From positions 1-34,732 of the forward strand of contig JAEKNQ010000003.1 of NCBI GenBank assembly GCA_016464825.1: 34,732 bases of DNA, in the 5' to 3' direction. Below the pieces are notes generated by a model that searched no databases, was not told where the DNA came from, and saw nothing but the letters and a program-made list of their open reading frames with translations. Below, in pieces: positions 22,847 to 30,437 of the stretch (position 1 is the stretch's first letter; the number at the start of each line of letters is the position of its first letter). Made by a program: the position numbers and the translations under genes. Source of the DNA: Candidatus Dormiibacter inghamiae (GTDB lineage: Bacteria > Chloroflexota > Dormibacteria > Dormibacterales > Dormibacteraceae).

Positions 22847-23791
22847 TTGGCGACAGCTCTTCGGACAGGCCTCCGGCGCTGGAGTGGCCGGGGCTCGGCC
22901 GACGGCTTCCGATACTGGTCGGCGCTGGCAGGCCTGCTGGTGCCACTTGTGCTCGTCTCAATCGTGCTGGTGCTCGTCCTCCAAGCCCAGCCCGCGCTGA
23001 GCCGCTTCGGCTTGGGCTTCCTCGCCGGACGGGCTTGGAATCCTGTCAAGCAGGAGTTCGGCGCCCTGCCCTTCCTCTATGGAACCGTGGCGACGAGCCT
23101 GCTGGCGCTGTTGATGGCTCTGCCGGTGGGGGTGGGAGTGGCACTGTTCCTGGCCGAACCCGGGCTGCCGCGCGTGCGGGGAGCGCTGGGTCTCGGCGTC
23201 GAGCTCCTGGCGGGCATCCCCAGCGTCGTCTACGGCATCTGGGGTCTCTACGTGCTGGCGCCCTGGCTGCTGGAGCACGTGAGCAAGCCGCTGACCCTGC
23301 GGCTCGGCGGCATCCCGGTCTTTGCCGGACCTGCTCGCCAGACCAGCCTGCTGCTGGCCTCCATAGTCATCGCGATCATGATCCTGCCCACGCTCGCCTC
23401 CATCTCGCGCGAGGTGCTGAAGGCGGTGCCGAACGGCATCCGAGAATCGAGCCTGGCGCTCGGTGCGACCTGGTGGGAAACTGTGTGGCGAGTGGTGCTG
23501 CCCGCGGCGCGGGCGGGCATTTTCGGCGCCACAGTGCTGGCCCTGGGCCGGGCGCTGGGGGAGACCATCGCTGTCACGATGGTGATCGGCAACAAACCGG
23601 AGATCCAGACTTCGCTGCTCGGCCCAGCCTACACTCTGGCCAGCGTCATCGCCAACGAGTTCAGCGAGGCGACAGGCCAGGTCTACGCGGCCGCCCTGTT
23701 GGAGCTGGGCTTGGTGTTGGTGCTGCTCACCCTGGTCATCAACCTGCTCGCGCTGCTGCTGGTCCGCAACACAGGCAGACAGCTATCGTGA
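22847..23791 (+). CDS. pstC: Phosphate ABC transporter permease PstC
   Basis: A 314-aa permease, one half of the membrane channel for phosphate import. Six or more hydrophobic segments are visible, starting at about residue 23. Typical PstC features: NPVKQEFGALPFLYGTVATS, VELLAGIPSVVYGIWGLYVL, and the EAA loop region VPNGIRESSLALGATWWETVWRVVLP followed by ALGRALGETIAVTMVIGN. TTG 22847 is the first start codon and is only 6 bp beyond the MITE-like element; there is no clear ribosome site, so expression may depend on read-through or on a promoter within the element. The stop overlaps pstA (GTGA). Confidence 0.93.
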   Translation: MATALRTGLRRWSGRGSADGFRYWSALAGLLVPLVLVSIVLVLVLQAQPALSRFGLGFLAGRAWNPVKQEFGALPFLYGTVATSLLALLMALPVGVGVALFLAEPGLPRVRGALGLGVELLAGIPSVVYGIWGLYVLAPWLLEHVSKPLTLRLGGIPVFAGPARQTSLLLASIVIAIMILPTLASISREVLKAVPNGIRESSLALGATWWETVWRVVLPAARAGIFGATVLALGRALGETIAVTMVIGNKPEIQTSLLGPAYTLASVIANEFSEATGQVYAAALLELGLVLVLLTLVINLLALLLVRNTGRQLS

Positions 23792-24642
23792 GCCGCAACC
23801 GCCGGCGACTATTCTTCAGCGCCGCGGCGCGAGGTGGCGTCTGGCTGATGGCCGCGATCGCCTTGCTGCCGCTGGCCCTGGTCCTCCTCCACACTGTGAC
23901 CAACGGGTTGCCTGCTGCCCTGTCGATCAACTTCTACACCCACGTGGAGAGGCCTGTGGGCATTCCGGGGGCGGGCGTTTCGCACGCGCTAATGGGGACG
24001 CTGGTGATGGTGGGAATCGCCTCTCTCTTGGCCATCCCGGTCGGCGTGGTCGGCGGGATCCACCTGATCGAGTACGGTGGCGGTCAACTTCCCCGGGGCA
24101 TCCGGCTGGCGGCGGACGTGCTGGTCGGGACGCCTTCCATCGCTGTCGGCCTCTTCGTCTACGCCATAGCCGTGGCGCCCTTTCACCACTTCTCGGCGCT
24201 CAGCGGCGCCATAGCGCTCGCAGTCCTCATGCTGCCAATAGTCCTCCGCACGACTGAATCGGCCATCGGGCTGGTCTCCAATGGGATCCGGGAGGCGGGG
24301 CTCGCCCTGGGCCTGCCGCGCTGGCGGGTGGCCCTCCAGCTCATCCTTCCCGCCGCGGCGCCGGGCGTCGTGACAGGCTGCCTGCTGGCGGTGGCCAGGG
24401 CGGCGGGCGAGACTGCCCCGCTGCTCTTCACTTCCTTCGGCAACCGCTTCTTCAACCTGGATCCGACGCGGGCGATGTCCGCCCTGCCGCTCATCGTCTA
24501 CCACGACGCCCTGACCCCCTACGAGGACCTGGTCAGACAGGCGTGGGGCGCCGCCCTGCTGCTGGTCGCGCTGACGCTCTTCACCAACGTGCTGAGCCGG
24601 CTGGCGCTTCGCCGTCAGATAGCACTGGCCGGCGGCCAGTGA
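23788..24642 (+). CDS. pstA: Phosphate ABC transporter permease PstA
   Basis: A 284-aa permease, partner of PstC. It has a basic N-terminus (SRNRRRLFF), then about six helices. PstA signatures include GGIHLIEYGG, VLVGTPSIAVGLFVYAI, LPIVLRTTESAIGLVSNGIR followed by EAGLALGLPRWRVALQLILPAAAPGV (EAA loop), and ARAAGETAPLLFTSFGN. GTG 23788 overlaps the pstC stop by 4 nt; the open frame is much longer upstream, but that portion runs through pstC in the wrong frame. It is the last gene of the pst unit. Both permease genes are downstream of the regulatory genes, an uncommon order. Confidence 0.95.
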   Translation: MSRNRRRLFFSAAARGGVWLMAAIALLPLALVLLHTVTNGLPAALSINFYTHVERPVGIPGAGVSHALMGTLVMVGIASLLAIPVGVVGGIHLIEYGGGQLPRGIRLAADVLVGTPSIAVGLFVYAIAVAPFHHFSALSGAIALAVLMLPIVLRTTESAIGLVSNGIREAGLALGLPRWRVALQLILPAAAPGVVTGCLLAVARAAGETAPLLFTSFGNRFFNLDPTRAMSALPLIVYHDALTPYEDLVRQAWGAALLLVALTLFTNVLSRLALRRQIALAGGQ

Positions 24643-24668
24643 ACCTCGCCTAGCCCGCCCCTTGGTGC

Positions 24669-24674
24669 TACCAT
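24669..24674 (+). promoter_or_regulatory. Candidate -10 box of the DAHP synthase leader
   Basis: TACCAT lies 10 nt upstream of the leader-peptide GTG (24685), so transcription would begin almost at the leader start. No good -35 is seen. Confidence 0.4.
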
Positions 24675-24684
24675 CACACGCAAC

Positions 24685-24762
24685 GTGATCTGCGCAGCGA
24701 GCGTCTGGACCTATTGGTACTCGTTTACGGAGCCGGCGGGAAGCCGGAGCCGGACGAGCTAG
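24685..24762 (+). CDS. Aromatic-rich leader peptide of the DAHP synthase gene
   Basis: A 25-residue frame, GTG to TAG, reads MICAASVWTYWYSFTEPAGS then RSRTS. Five of seven consecutive residues at positions 8-14 are aromatic (W8, Y10, W11, Y12, F14), in front of the gene for the first enzyme of aromatic biosynthesis. That is the hallmark of ribosome-mediated attenuation (as in trpL or pheL). No Shine-Dalgarno precedes it; a TACCAT hexamer is 10 nt upstream. The end of the frame carries one strand of an alternative RNA helix. Small size means proof needs conservation, but the codon clustering next to this enzyme is unlikely by chance. Confidence 0.72.
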   Translation: MICAASVWTYWYSFTEPAGSRSRTS

Positions 24763-24830
24763 CTCACCCTCGTCTCCGCTCCCCCGCCGGCACCGGCGTG
24801 CTGCAGGTGGGGGCTCAGCGAGGAGACGAG
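24746..24830 (+). promoter_or_regulatory. Two-state attenuator RNA controlling DAHP synthase translation
   Basis: State 1: GGAGC (24746-24750) pairs with GCTCC (24778-24782), and GGACGAG (24752-24758) pairs with CTCGTCT (24769-24775). State 2: CTCGTCTCC (24769-24777) pairs perfectly with GGAGACGAG (24822-24830), extended by GCT/AGC and CCCCC/GGGGG. State 2 buries the Shine-Dalgarno GAGGAG (24820-24825) of the TTG start at 24835. The two states share the same strand, so they exclude each other. A ribosome stalled on the aromatic codons leaves state 1 free; one reaching the stop at 24760 blocks it. No T-run follows, so the output is probably translational. Confidence 0.65.
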
Positions 24831-24834
24831 ACAG

Positions 24835-25626
24835 TTGTTACAGATAAGCGAAGCCAACCCTCACAGTCGTCGCCTCGTGCGCATCGGCAGCATGGTGGTT
24901 GGCGGCAGCCGGCCTGTGATCATCGCCGGACCGTGCGCGGTGGAACCCGCCTATGTCGAGCAGGCGATGTCCTGCGCCGGGGCTGGCATCGACGCGCTTC
25001 GCGCCTGCCTCTTCAAGCCCCGCACCCACCCTGATAGCTTCCAGGGCCTGGGCGCCGCGGCGCTGCCCCTGCTGGCAGAAGTCCGCCAGCGGACCGGCCT
25101 GCCCCTCATCTCGGAGGTCCTGGCGGTGGAGGACGCAGAAGCCCTGGGCGAGAGCGTTGACGGCTTCCAGGTCGGCGCCCGCAGCATGCACAACGTGCGG
25201 CTGCTGGAAGCCCTGGGTGAGCTCGGCCGCCCAGTCATCCTGAAGCGTGGTCTCGCTGCCACCATCGACGAGTGGATCGCCGCGTCCGAGTACATCCGTC
25301 GCCGAGGCAACGATGAGGTGGTGCTCTGCGAGCGCGGCATTCGCACCTTTGAGCCGCGGACGCGTAACACGCTGGATTTGAACGCGGTGCTCATCGCCCG
25401 GGAGCTGACAGACCTCCCCGTGATCGTCGATCCCAGTCACGCCGCCGGCAATCGAGATTGGGTGCCGGCTTTGGCCAGGGCGGCTCTTGCGGTGGGTGCC
25501 GACGGTCTCCTGGTCGAGGCGCATCCGGCGCCGGCGTTGGCCTGGACGGATTCGGCGCAGGCCATCGACGTGGCAGAATTGACCGAGCTGGTGAGCGCCA
25601 CCGCGGTGGCGGTGGCTGGGCGCTGA
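24835..25626 (+). CDS. aroF: 3-Deoxy-7-phosphoheptulonate (DAHP) synthase, type I-beta
   Basis: A 263-aa class I enzyme of the AroA-beta/KdsA-like group, condensing phosphoenolpyruvate with erythrose 4-phosphate, the entry to the shikimate pathway. Active-site motifs: IAGPCAVE, RACLFKPRTHP (in place of RGGAFKPRTSPY), ILKRGLAATIDEW, LCERGIRTFEPRTRNTLDL, VDPSHAAGNRDWV and VEAHPAP. It begins directly with the barrel (SRRLVRIGSMVVGGSRPVII) and lacks the N-terminal ferredoxin-like or C-terminal chorismate-mutase regulatory domain, so feedback inhibition may be absent. TTG 24835 has GAGGAG nine bases upstream. It is preceded by the aromatic leader peptide and converges with a metallopeptidase gene. 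Confidence 0.92.
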   Translation: MLQISEANPHSRRLVRIGSMVVGGSRPVIIAGPCAVEPAYVEQAMSCAGAGIDALRACLFKPRTHPDSFQGLGAAALPLLAEVRQRTGLPLISEVLAVEDAEALGESVDGFQVGARSMHNVRLLEALGELGRPVILKRGLAATIDEWIAASEYIRRRGNDEVVLCERGIRTFEPRTRNTLDLNAVLIARELTDLPVIVDPSHAAGNRDWVPALARAALAVGADGLLVEAHPAPALAWTDSAQAIDVAELTELVSATAVAVAGR

Positions 25627-25654
25627 TTGCGGGGCAGCCGCCTGCGGCCGAGCG

Positions 25655-26848
25655 TCAGCCGCAGCGCGTCAGGCTCAGCCCGTCCGTCTGGGCGCCGTGC
25701 TTCCTGGCCCAGGTCGCCAGCATCCGCTGCAGACTCGCGGCGCCCTGGTCATCCCGGCTCGCGTAGCTGAGCCGCATGCAGTACTGAGCGCCGCTCGTCC
25801 AGGCGACATAGTTGTCTCCGCCCCAGCCGCTGATCGCGGCCTGCAGATCGCCCGGGTTGACCCCAGCGTTACCGTAGAGATCGTTCAGCATCAGGTTGAG
25901 ACCGAACTCCCCCCAGACGCCCTTGTCGAAGATGGGACCGTCGGCCCCTGGCTCCCCCACCGGCTTGGGCGCCTCGCCGCCCAAAAAGCGATCGGGATGA
26001 ATCACCAGCGCCGAAGCTTGAGGTGGCGTCCGGAAAGCTTGGTCCAGCGCTGACTGACCCTTGCTGTCGCGCAGCGCCACGACAAAGCGCGGCCCCACGC
26101 TGTAGGGGAAGCTCAGAATCCTGATGAGCACAGGGGGGGCGTCGGCCGGAACGCCGCCACCGCTCTGCGAGTCGATCTCACTTTTCTCAGCCGGGGACAG
26201 GCTGGCGATGTAGGCGTTCTCCACCGATACAGCGTCGCCTTCGACCAGAGCCGAATACGCCTCACCCTGGTCCTCGGTGAGGTTCTTCTGGTGGGCCTGC
26301 AGATCGAACCACTGATCCTGCAGAGCGTGGGTCAGCTCGTGCACTACCACATGCCTGACGGCCGCGCTGGCAGTGTCGCCGCGCACCACCAATTCCTTGG
26401 TCGCCGGATCGTAGTAGCCGATCACCGCGCCGCTGAGCAGCGCCTCCTCAGCCTTCTCGACATCGACCCCCGGCTGGACGAGATCCAGCGCGCGAAGCAG
26501 CTTCGCCTCGCGGTCCAGATCGGCGTGATCTTTGGCCTGGAGCTCGGCGATGCGTTGAGCGAAAGCCGCGTCACTCAGATGGTTGACCTTGACCGGCAGC
26601 ATGAACGAGAGCCCGCGGTGCGCCTCCACGAACCGCTCAGCTTCAGGAACGAAGGCCTCGATGCTTCCTGGCGGCCCGGCCGGCGTCGAGGAGGGTGAGA
26701 TTGCGATCGACGGCCTTGCTGAGGGTGAAGCAGTCACCCGCCGGTGGGGCAACAGGCTGGTGAGCTGCTTTTCGCCGGGCGGCGCGCAGGCCGCCAGAAG
26801 GAACATGACGATGATCGCGCTAAGGGGCCGGAAGATCGTAATGCGCAT
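25655..26848 (-). CDS. Exported lipoprotein with HExxH zinc metallopeptidase motif
   Basis: A 397-aa lipoprotein. The signal peptide ends in a lipobox at Cys21 (FLLAACAPP), then a Ser/Pro-rich linker to about residue 60. The catalytic zinc motif HELTH is at 170-174 (RHVVVHELTHALQDQ), and Glu203 (SALVEGDAVSVE) is the probable third ligand, as in gluzincin-type families. GYYDPATKELVVRG precedes it. I do not recognise a characterised family; similar HELTHALQDQ proteins are common uncharacterised lipoproteins in Actinobacteria and Chloroflexota. ATG 26848 has a GGCAGG purine stretch 5 nt upstream and TATCCT 11 nt upstream. It stands alone between DAHP synthase and the liv operon. Confidence 0.75.
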   Translation of the reverse strand: MRITIFRPLSAIIVMFLLAACAPPGEKQLTSLLPHRRVTASPSARPSIAISPSSTPAGPPGSIEAFVPEAERFVEAHRGLSFMLPVKVNHLSDAAFAQRIAELQAKDHADLDREAKLLRALDLVQPGVDVEKAEEALLSGAVIGYYDPATKELVVRGDTASAAVRHVVVHELTHALQDQWFDLQAHQKNLTEDQGEAYSALVEGDAVSVENAYIASLSPAEKSEIDSQSGGGVPADAPPVLIRILSFPYSVGPRFVVALRDSKGQSALDQAFRTPPQASALVIHPDRFLGGEAPKPVGEPGADGPIFDKGVWGEFGLNLMLNDLYGNAGVNPGDLQAAISGWGGDNYVAWTSGAQYCMRLSYASRDDQGAASLQRMLATWARKHGAQTDGLSLTRCG

Positions 26849-27044
26849 CGCCGCCTGCCAGGATAGACGCCAGCTCGCCGGATGACTCTGGGAATATCGG
26901 GAGGCAAGGGTCGGGCTGTCCCGGACTCCAGCTTCAAACCACCGTGTTGCCGGCCGGAGTCAGCGCCGGGATGGTTTGGTGGCGGCGCGGTCGGGGTCGC
27001 GCCCTCCTCTCCCTTAGCAGTGTCGTCGAATTACCGTCGGCGGA
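26849..27044. other. Intergenic region, no gene seen
   Basis: This 196-bp gap holds the promoter side of the metallopeptidase gene and the 3' side of the liv operon. GACTCC/GGAGTC (26924-26929 / 26956-26961) and CAAACCA/TGGTTTG (26935-26941 / 26972-26978) are inverted repeats that cross each other, so they could only form as a pseudoknot or as alternatives. No T-run or coding frame is convincing. Confidence 0.4.
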
Positions 27045-28055
27045 TCAGCTGCTGGGGCGGCTCAGGCGTTGGCGTATGGCCGGCAGCAGGCCGGCGGGTA
27101 GGAAGAGCATCACCAGGACCATCACCCCGCCGTAGGCGGCGTAGCTCAAGATGGCGGGAGCTTGCCTCGGCAAACCAGGCTGGCTGGCCGCCGCCTGCAG
27201 GATCTGGACCAGAAGCACTATGACTGCAGCGCCCAAGACAGCTCCCCACACCTCGCCCAGGCCGCCCAGGGTCGCCATCACTATGAACTGGATTGAGAGC
27301 AGGATCGGAAAGGAGCCGGGCGAGAGATATTCCAGGAAGAAGGCGTAGACGCCGCCCGCCAGACCTGCATAGGCGGCCGAGATGGTGAAGACCTTCAGTT
27401 TGTCGGCCCCGACCGCCACGCCGGAGGCGGCGGCGCCGATCTCGCTGGTGGCCAAGGCGCGCAGGCCGCGACCCGGCCGGGATCGCACGAGGTTCCGGGT
27501 CAGGACGATGACCAGAGCCGCCACCACCCAGCCCACATAGCAGTAGACAAGTGGCGAATTGAGGTCGAGCTCCGAGTCCTGGCCCTGGTTCAGCACAGGC
27601 AGGAGTGGCGGAATGCCACCTAGGCCGATGTCACCCCCTGTGATTCCGCGCGCCTCGGCCAGGATGGTGAGCACTATCAGCTGAAACGCCAGCGTCGCAA
27701 AGGCCAGATAGTGGCCGCGGAGGCGCAGCACCGGAACGCCGATCAGGGCAGCAACCACTGCCGAGCCCACCGGCGCGGCCGCCAGTGCCAGCAGCTGGGG
27801 CAGCCCATGTTTGGCGAGCAGGCCGGCGGTGTAGGCGCCGAGCGCGTAGAAGGCGGCCTGACCGAGAGAGATCTGTCCGGCGAGCCCCATCAGCAGTGAG
27901 AGCCCAACCGTGACGACAACGTAGAGCGTGAACAGCACGAACACGGTCTGCTTGCCCGAGTCGAGCAGCGGCGGGAGCAGCAGCGAGGCCAGGGCGACGC
28001 CGGCGATCAGCACCGATGACGGTCTCAGGAACCTCGATCGCAGCACCGTGGTCAT
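27045..28055 (-). CDS. livM: Branched-chain amino-acid ABC transporter permease LivM
   Basis: A 336-aa permease with about nine or ten hydrophobic segments. It has LivM features: the LSLLMGLAGQISLGQAAFYALGAYTAG segment, VPVLRLRGHYLAFATLAFQL, ITGGDIGLGGI (usually xTGGxxGL), and VMATLGGLGEVWGAVLGAA. It forms the membrane channel with LivH. ATG 28055 begins a basic N-terminus (TTVLRSRFLRPS). It follows livH after 10 bp and closes the operon. The substrate class (branched-chain amino acids, or related amides/urea) is set by the binding protein and cannot be read from the permease. Confidence 0.92.
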   Translation of the reverse strand: MTTVLRSRFLRPSSVLIAGVALASLLLPPLLDSGKQTVFVLFTLYVVVTVGLSLLMGLAGQISLGQAAFYALGAYTAGLLAKHGLPQLLALAAAPVGSAVVAALIGVPVLRLRGHYLAFATLAFQLIVLTILAEARGITGGDIGLGGIPPLLPVLNQGQDSELDLNSPLVYCYVGWVVAALVIVLTRNLVRSRPGRGLRALATSEIGAAASGVAVGADKLKVFTISAAYAGLAGGVYAFFLEYLSPGSFPILLSIQFIVMATLGGLGEVWGAVLGAAVIVLLVQILQAAASQPGLPRQAPAILSYAAYGGVMVLVMLFLPAGLLPAIRQRLSRPSS

Positions 28056-28065
28056 GAGCGGCGCC

Positions 28066-28914
28066 TCAGTCCGCCTGAGGTCGGCGGCTGGCCTGCCAGA
28101 CGAGGATGCCGACTATCAGCACCAGCGACACGCCCTTCTGGTAGGACGCATGTGAGTAGCCGGCCACCAGAGCCTCCGCCACGCCGATGACGAGACCGCC
28201 GACGAGCGCCGCACCGGGCCGCTGGAGGCCGCCGAAGATCGCGGCCGCGAAGCCGTTCACTGCCAGGTCCACGTCGGAATCGAAGGTCAGCGAGCGCAGC
28301 GGCAGCAGCAGGACGCCGGCCAGACCTCCGAGCAGCCCGCCCAGGGCGAAGGCGGCGATGCCGACGCGAGTCACGTTAATGCCCGCCAGCCTCGCCGCAT
28401 AGGCGTTGGAGGCGCAGGCTGTGAAGATCTTTCCCAGGTAGGTCCGGTTGAAGAACAGCAGCAGGGCGGCAAAGCTGACTCCAGCGCCGGCCACTATCAG
28501 CACATACTGGCGCTGCAGCGTCAGCCCGGCGAGGCCGAACACTCCAGGAACACCTTCGAACTGGAGGGGCTGGTCGCCCCAGATGGCGACCTCGACCGCA
28601 TAAAAGAGAAAGCCGAGGCCGATCGTGATGATGAGCGAGGCCAGAAGCGGTGTCCCCCGGCGGCCGATGCTGATGACGCCGACCAGCCCCCCGGTGGCGG
28701 TCGCCAGCAGAACTGCAAGCAGCTCCGAGACGCCGTGCGGCAGGCCCGCGCGCAGAGCCGAGAAGGTCACATAACCCGCCAGGATGGCAAATCCACCCTG
28801 GGCGAAGTTGACCACCCCTGTCACACGGTGGATGGTCACAAAACCTGTCGCCACCAGCGCAAAGGCGCAGCCGGTGGCGATCCCGCTGATCAGGTACTGG
28901 ACGAGCGCGCTCAC
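28066..28914 (-). CDS. livH: Branched-chain amino-acid ABC transporter permease LivH
   Basis: A 282-aa permease with about eight hydrophobic segments. Family motifs: LISGIATGCAFALVATGFVT, VTGVVNFAQGGFAILAGYVT near the N-terminus, the region ASNAYAARLAGINVTRV (normally A...A.L.GI), and LAVNGFAAAIFGGLQRPGAALVGGLVIG near the end. It partners LivM. GTG 28914 overlaps the livF stop by 4 nt (GTGA), indicating coupling. All five liv genes are on the same strand. Confidence 0.93.
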   Translation of the reverse strand: MSALVQYLISGIATGCAFALVATGFVTIHRVTGVVNFAQGGFAILAGYVTFSALRAGLPHGVSELLAVLLATATGGLVGVISIGRRGTPLLASLIITIGLGFLFYAVEVAIWGDQPLQFEGVPGVFGLAGLTLQRQYVLIVAGAGVSFAALLLFFNRTYLGKIFTACASNAYAARLAGINVTRVGIAAFALGGLLGGLAGVLLLPLRSLTFDSDVDLAVNGFAAAIFGGLQRPGAALVGGLVIGVAEALVAGYSHASYQKGVSLVLIVGILVWQASRRPQAD

Positions 28915-29624
28915 GCCTCAGCGTCCTCACTGCCGGACGCCACGGCTGGCACCGGCTCCGGCGCTCCGCCCAGGTAGGCGGCCTGCACCGCCGCGCTCGA
29001 AGCGAGCTCCTCGGCAGAGCCGCTGAGAACTATTCGGCCGGCTTCCAGCACGTAAGCGCGGGGACAGAGCTCCAGCGCCAGGCGGACGTTCTGCTCGACC
29101 AGCAGAATCGCAGTCGCCCGTTCGCGGTTGAGCGAGCGCAGGTGCTGGGCGAGCGAGTCAACCACCAGCGGCGCCAAGCCCAGGGACAGCTCGTCGATGG
29201 CCAGCAGGTCAGGCGTGGACATCAGCGCTCGGCCGACCGCCACCATCTGCTGCTCTCCACCCGACAGCGTGCCGGCGATGCGACCGCGCAGTTCGCGCAG
29301 GCGGGGCAGCAGCTCGTAGACCGCCGCTGGATCGCGCTGCCTAACCGACCAGGCGCCGATGCGGAGGTTGTCCTCCACGCTCATGTCGGCAAAGAGCTGG
29401 CGGCCCTCCGGCACCTGGGTGACGCGTCCAGAGAGCAGGATCCGGCCGGCCATCGGCCGGATCACCCCGCTGATGGCGTTCAGCAGAGTGGTTTTGCCGG
29501 CGCCGTTGGGTCCCACCAGGGCCACCATCTCGCCCCTGGCCACCTGCAGGCTGACGTCAGCCAATGCCACTGCTGCGCCGTAGCGGACGGTCAGGCCTCG
29601 GACCTCCAGGAGCGCCTCAGCCAC
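28911..29624 (-). CDS. livF: Branched-chain amino-acid ABC transporter ATP-binding protein LivF
   Basis: A 237-aa ATPase. Walker A is GPNGAGKTT, the conserved LivF segment VPEGRQLFADMSVEDNLRIGA contains the usual PEGR.LF..M.V..NL, the signature is LSGGEQQMVAVGRAL, and Walker B is LLAIDELSLGLAP (LivF-type, with DELSLGLAP). The C-terminus has an extra Pro/Glu-rich tail, GGAPEPVPAVASGSEDAEA. The start overlaps the livG stop by 8 nt and the stop overlaps livH, so expression is tightly coupled. Confidence 0.94.
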   Translation of the reverse strand: MAEALLEVRGLTVRYGAAVALADVSLQVARGEMVALVGPNGAGKTTLLNAISGVIRPMAGRILLSGRVTQVPEGRQLFADMSVEDNLRIGAWSVRQRDPAAVYELLPRLRELRGRIAGTLSGGEQQMVAVGRALMSTPDLLAIDELSLGLAPLVVDSLAQHLRSLNRERATAILLVEQNVRLALELCPRAYVLEAGRIVLSGSAEELASSAAVQAAYLGGAPEPVPAVASGSEDAEA

Positions 29625-30417
29625 CGCTGGCCACGCTCTTGGCCTCGGTCGGCCGGCCGAGGTAGGCCGCGATCACTGCCGGATCCTGGCGGATCTGCGC
29701 AGGCTCTCCCTCAGCTATGACGCGGCCGCGATCCATGACGGTTATGCGGTTGGCCAGCCGAGTGACGAAGGCGACGTCGTGCTCGACCAGCAGCATGGTC
29801 AGCCCTTCCGCTCGCAACTCCTCGATCAGCCGCGCGAGCGCCTCCCTCTCCCCACTGCGCAGACCGCTGGCCGGCTCGTCCAGGAGCAGCAGCCTCGGTT
29901 CAGAGCAAAGTGCCCGCGCCACCTGCACCGCCCGCTGCTGGCCCAACGGCAGCGACTGGGCGGCCCTGTCGGAGAGATGGGCCAGGCCCGCTCGGACCAG
30001 AGCCTGCTCAGCGCGGCCCCGGATGAGCGGTTCCTCACGCCAGTGGCGGGGCAGACGGAGCGCGGCTTCGACAAAACCATGGTGGGTGCTCGCATGCGCC
30101 CCCACCATGACATTCTCCAGCACTGTCATGCCGCGAAAAAGGCGCACCGCCTGGAAGACGATGGCGGTGCCCAGGCGGGCGCGGGCCTCAGGGCTCAACC
30201 CGTCCAGACTCCGCCCCTCCAGCGCCACAGTGCCGCTGTCGGGCCTCAGCAGTCCCGCGATCAGGTTGAACAACGTCGACTTGCCGGCGCCGTTGGGTCC
30301 TATCACCGCATGCAGGGCCCCTCGCGCCACTGCCAACGAGACGCCGTTCACAGCTACCACGCCACCGAAGCAACGGGTCAGATCAGTGGCGCTCAGCATC
30401 ATTTGGCTGGGCGGCAT
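29617..30417 (-). CDS. livG: Branched-chain amino-acid ABC transporter ATP-binding protein LivG
   Basis: A 266-aa ATPase, partner of LivF. Walker A is GPNGAGKSTLFNLIAGLL, followed by ARLGTAIVFQAVRLFRGMTVLENVMVGAH (LivG-type long Q-loop insert), signature LPLGQQRAVQVARALCSEP (LSYGxQRR variant) and Walker B LLLLDEPASGLRSGE, with switch VEHDVAFV. The signature is atypical in its first residues (LPLGQ) but this is common in LivG. ATG 30417 is followed by a second possible start (MMLSATDL). It lies 20 bp after the binding-protein stop. Confidence 0.94.
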   Translation of the reverse strand: MPPSQMMLSATDLTRCFGGVVAVNGVSLAVARGALHAVIGPNGAGKSTLFNLIAGLLRPDSGTVALEGRSLDGLSPEARARLGTAIVFQAVRLFRGMTVLENVMVGAHASTHHGFVEAALRLPRHWREEPLIRGRAEQALVRAGLAHLSDRAAQSLPLGQQRAVQVARALCSEPRLLLLDEPASGLRSGEREALARLIEELRAEGLTMLLVEHDVAFVTRLANRITVMDRGRVIAEGEPAQIRQDPAVIAAYLGRPTEAKSVASGG

Positions 30418-30437
30418 CAGGCTACGCCCGCCGGGCG

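Noticed and set aside
22759..23787. Long upstream extension of the pstA frame
   Set aside because: It reads pstC in the wrong phase and crosses the MITE-like element; pstA starts at GTG 23788.
24643..24834. T-box riboswitch upstream of DAHP synthase
   Set aside because: No T-box sequence or specifier-loop layout is visible; the leader peptide and alternative helices explain the region better.
26924..26978. Pseudoknot-like crossing inverted repeats
   Set aside because: Stems of 6-7 bp in GC-rich sequence occur by chance; no gene-proximal role or T-run is seen.
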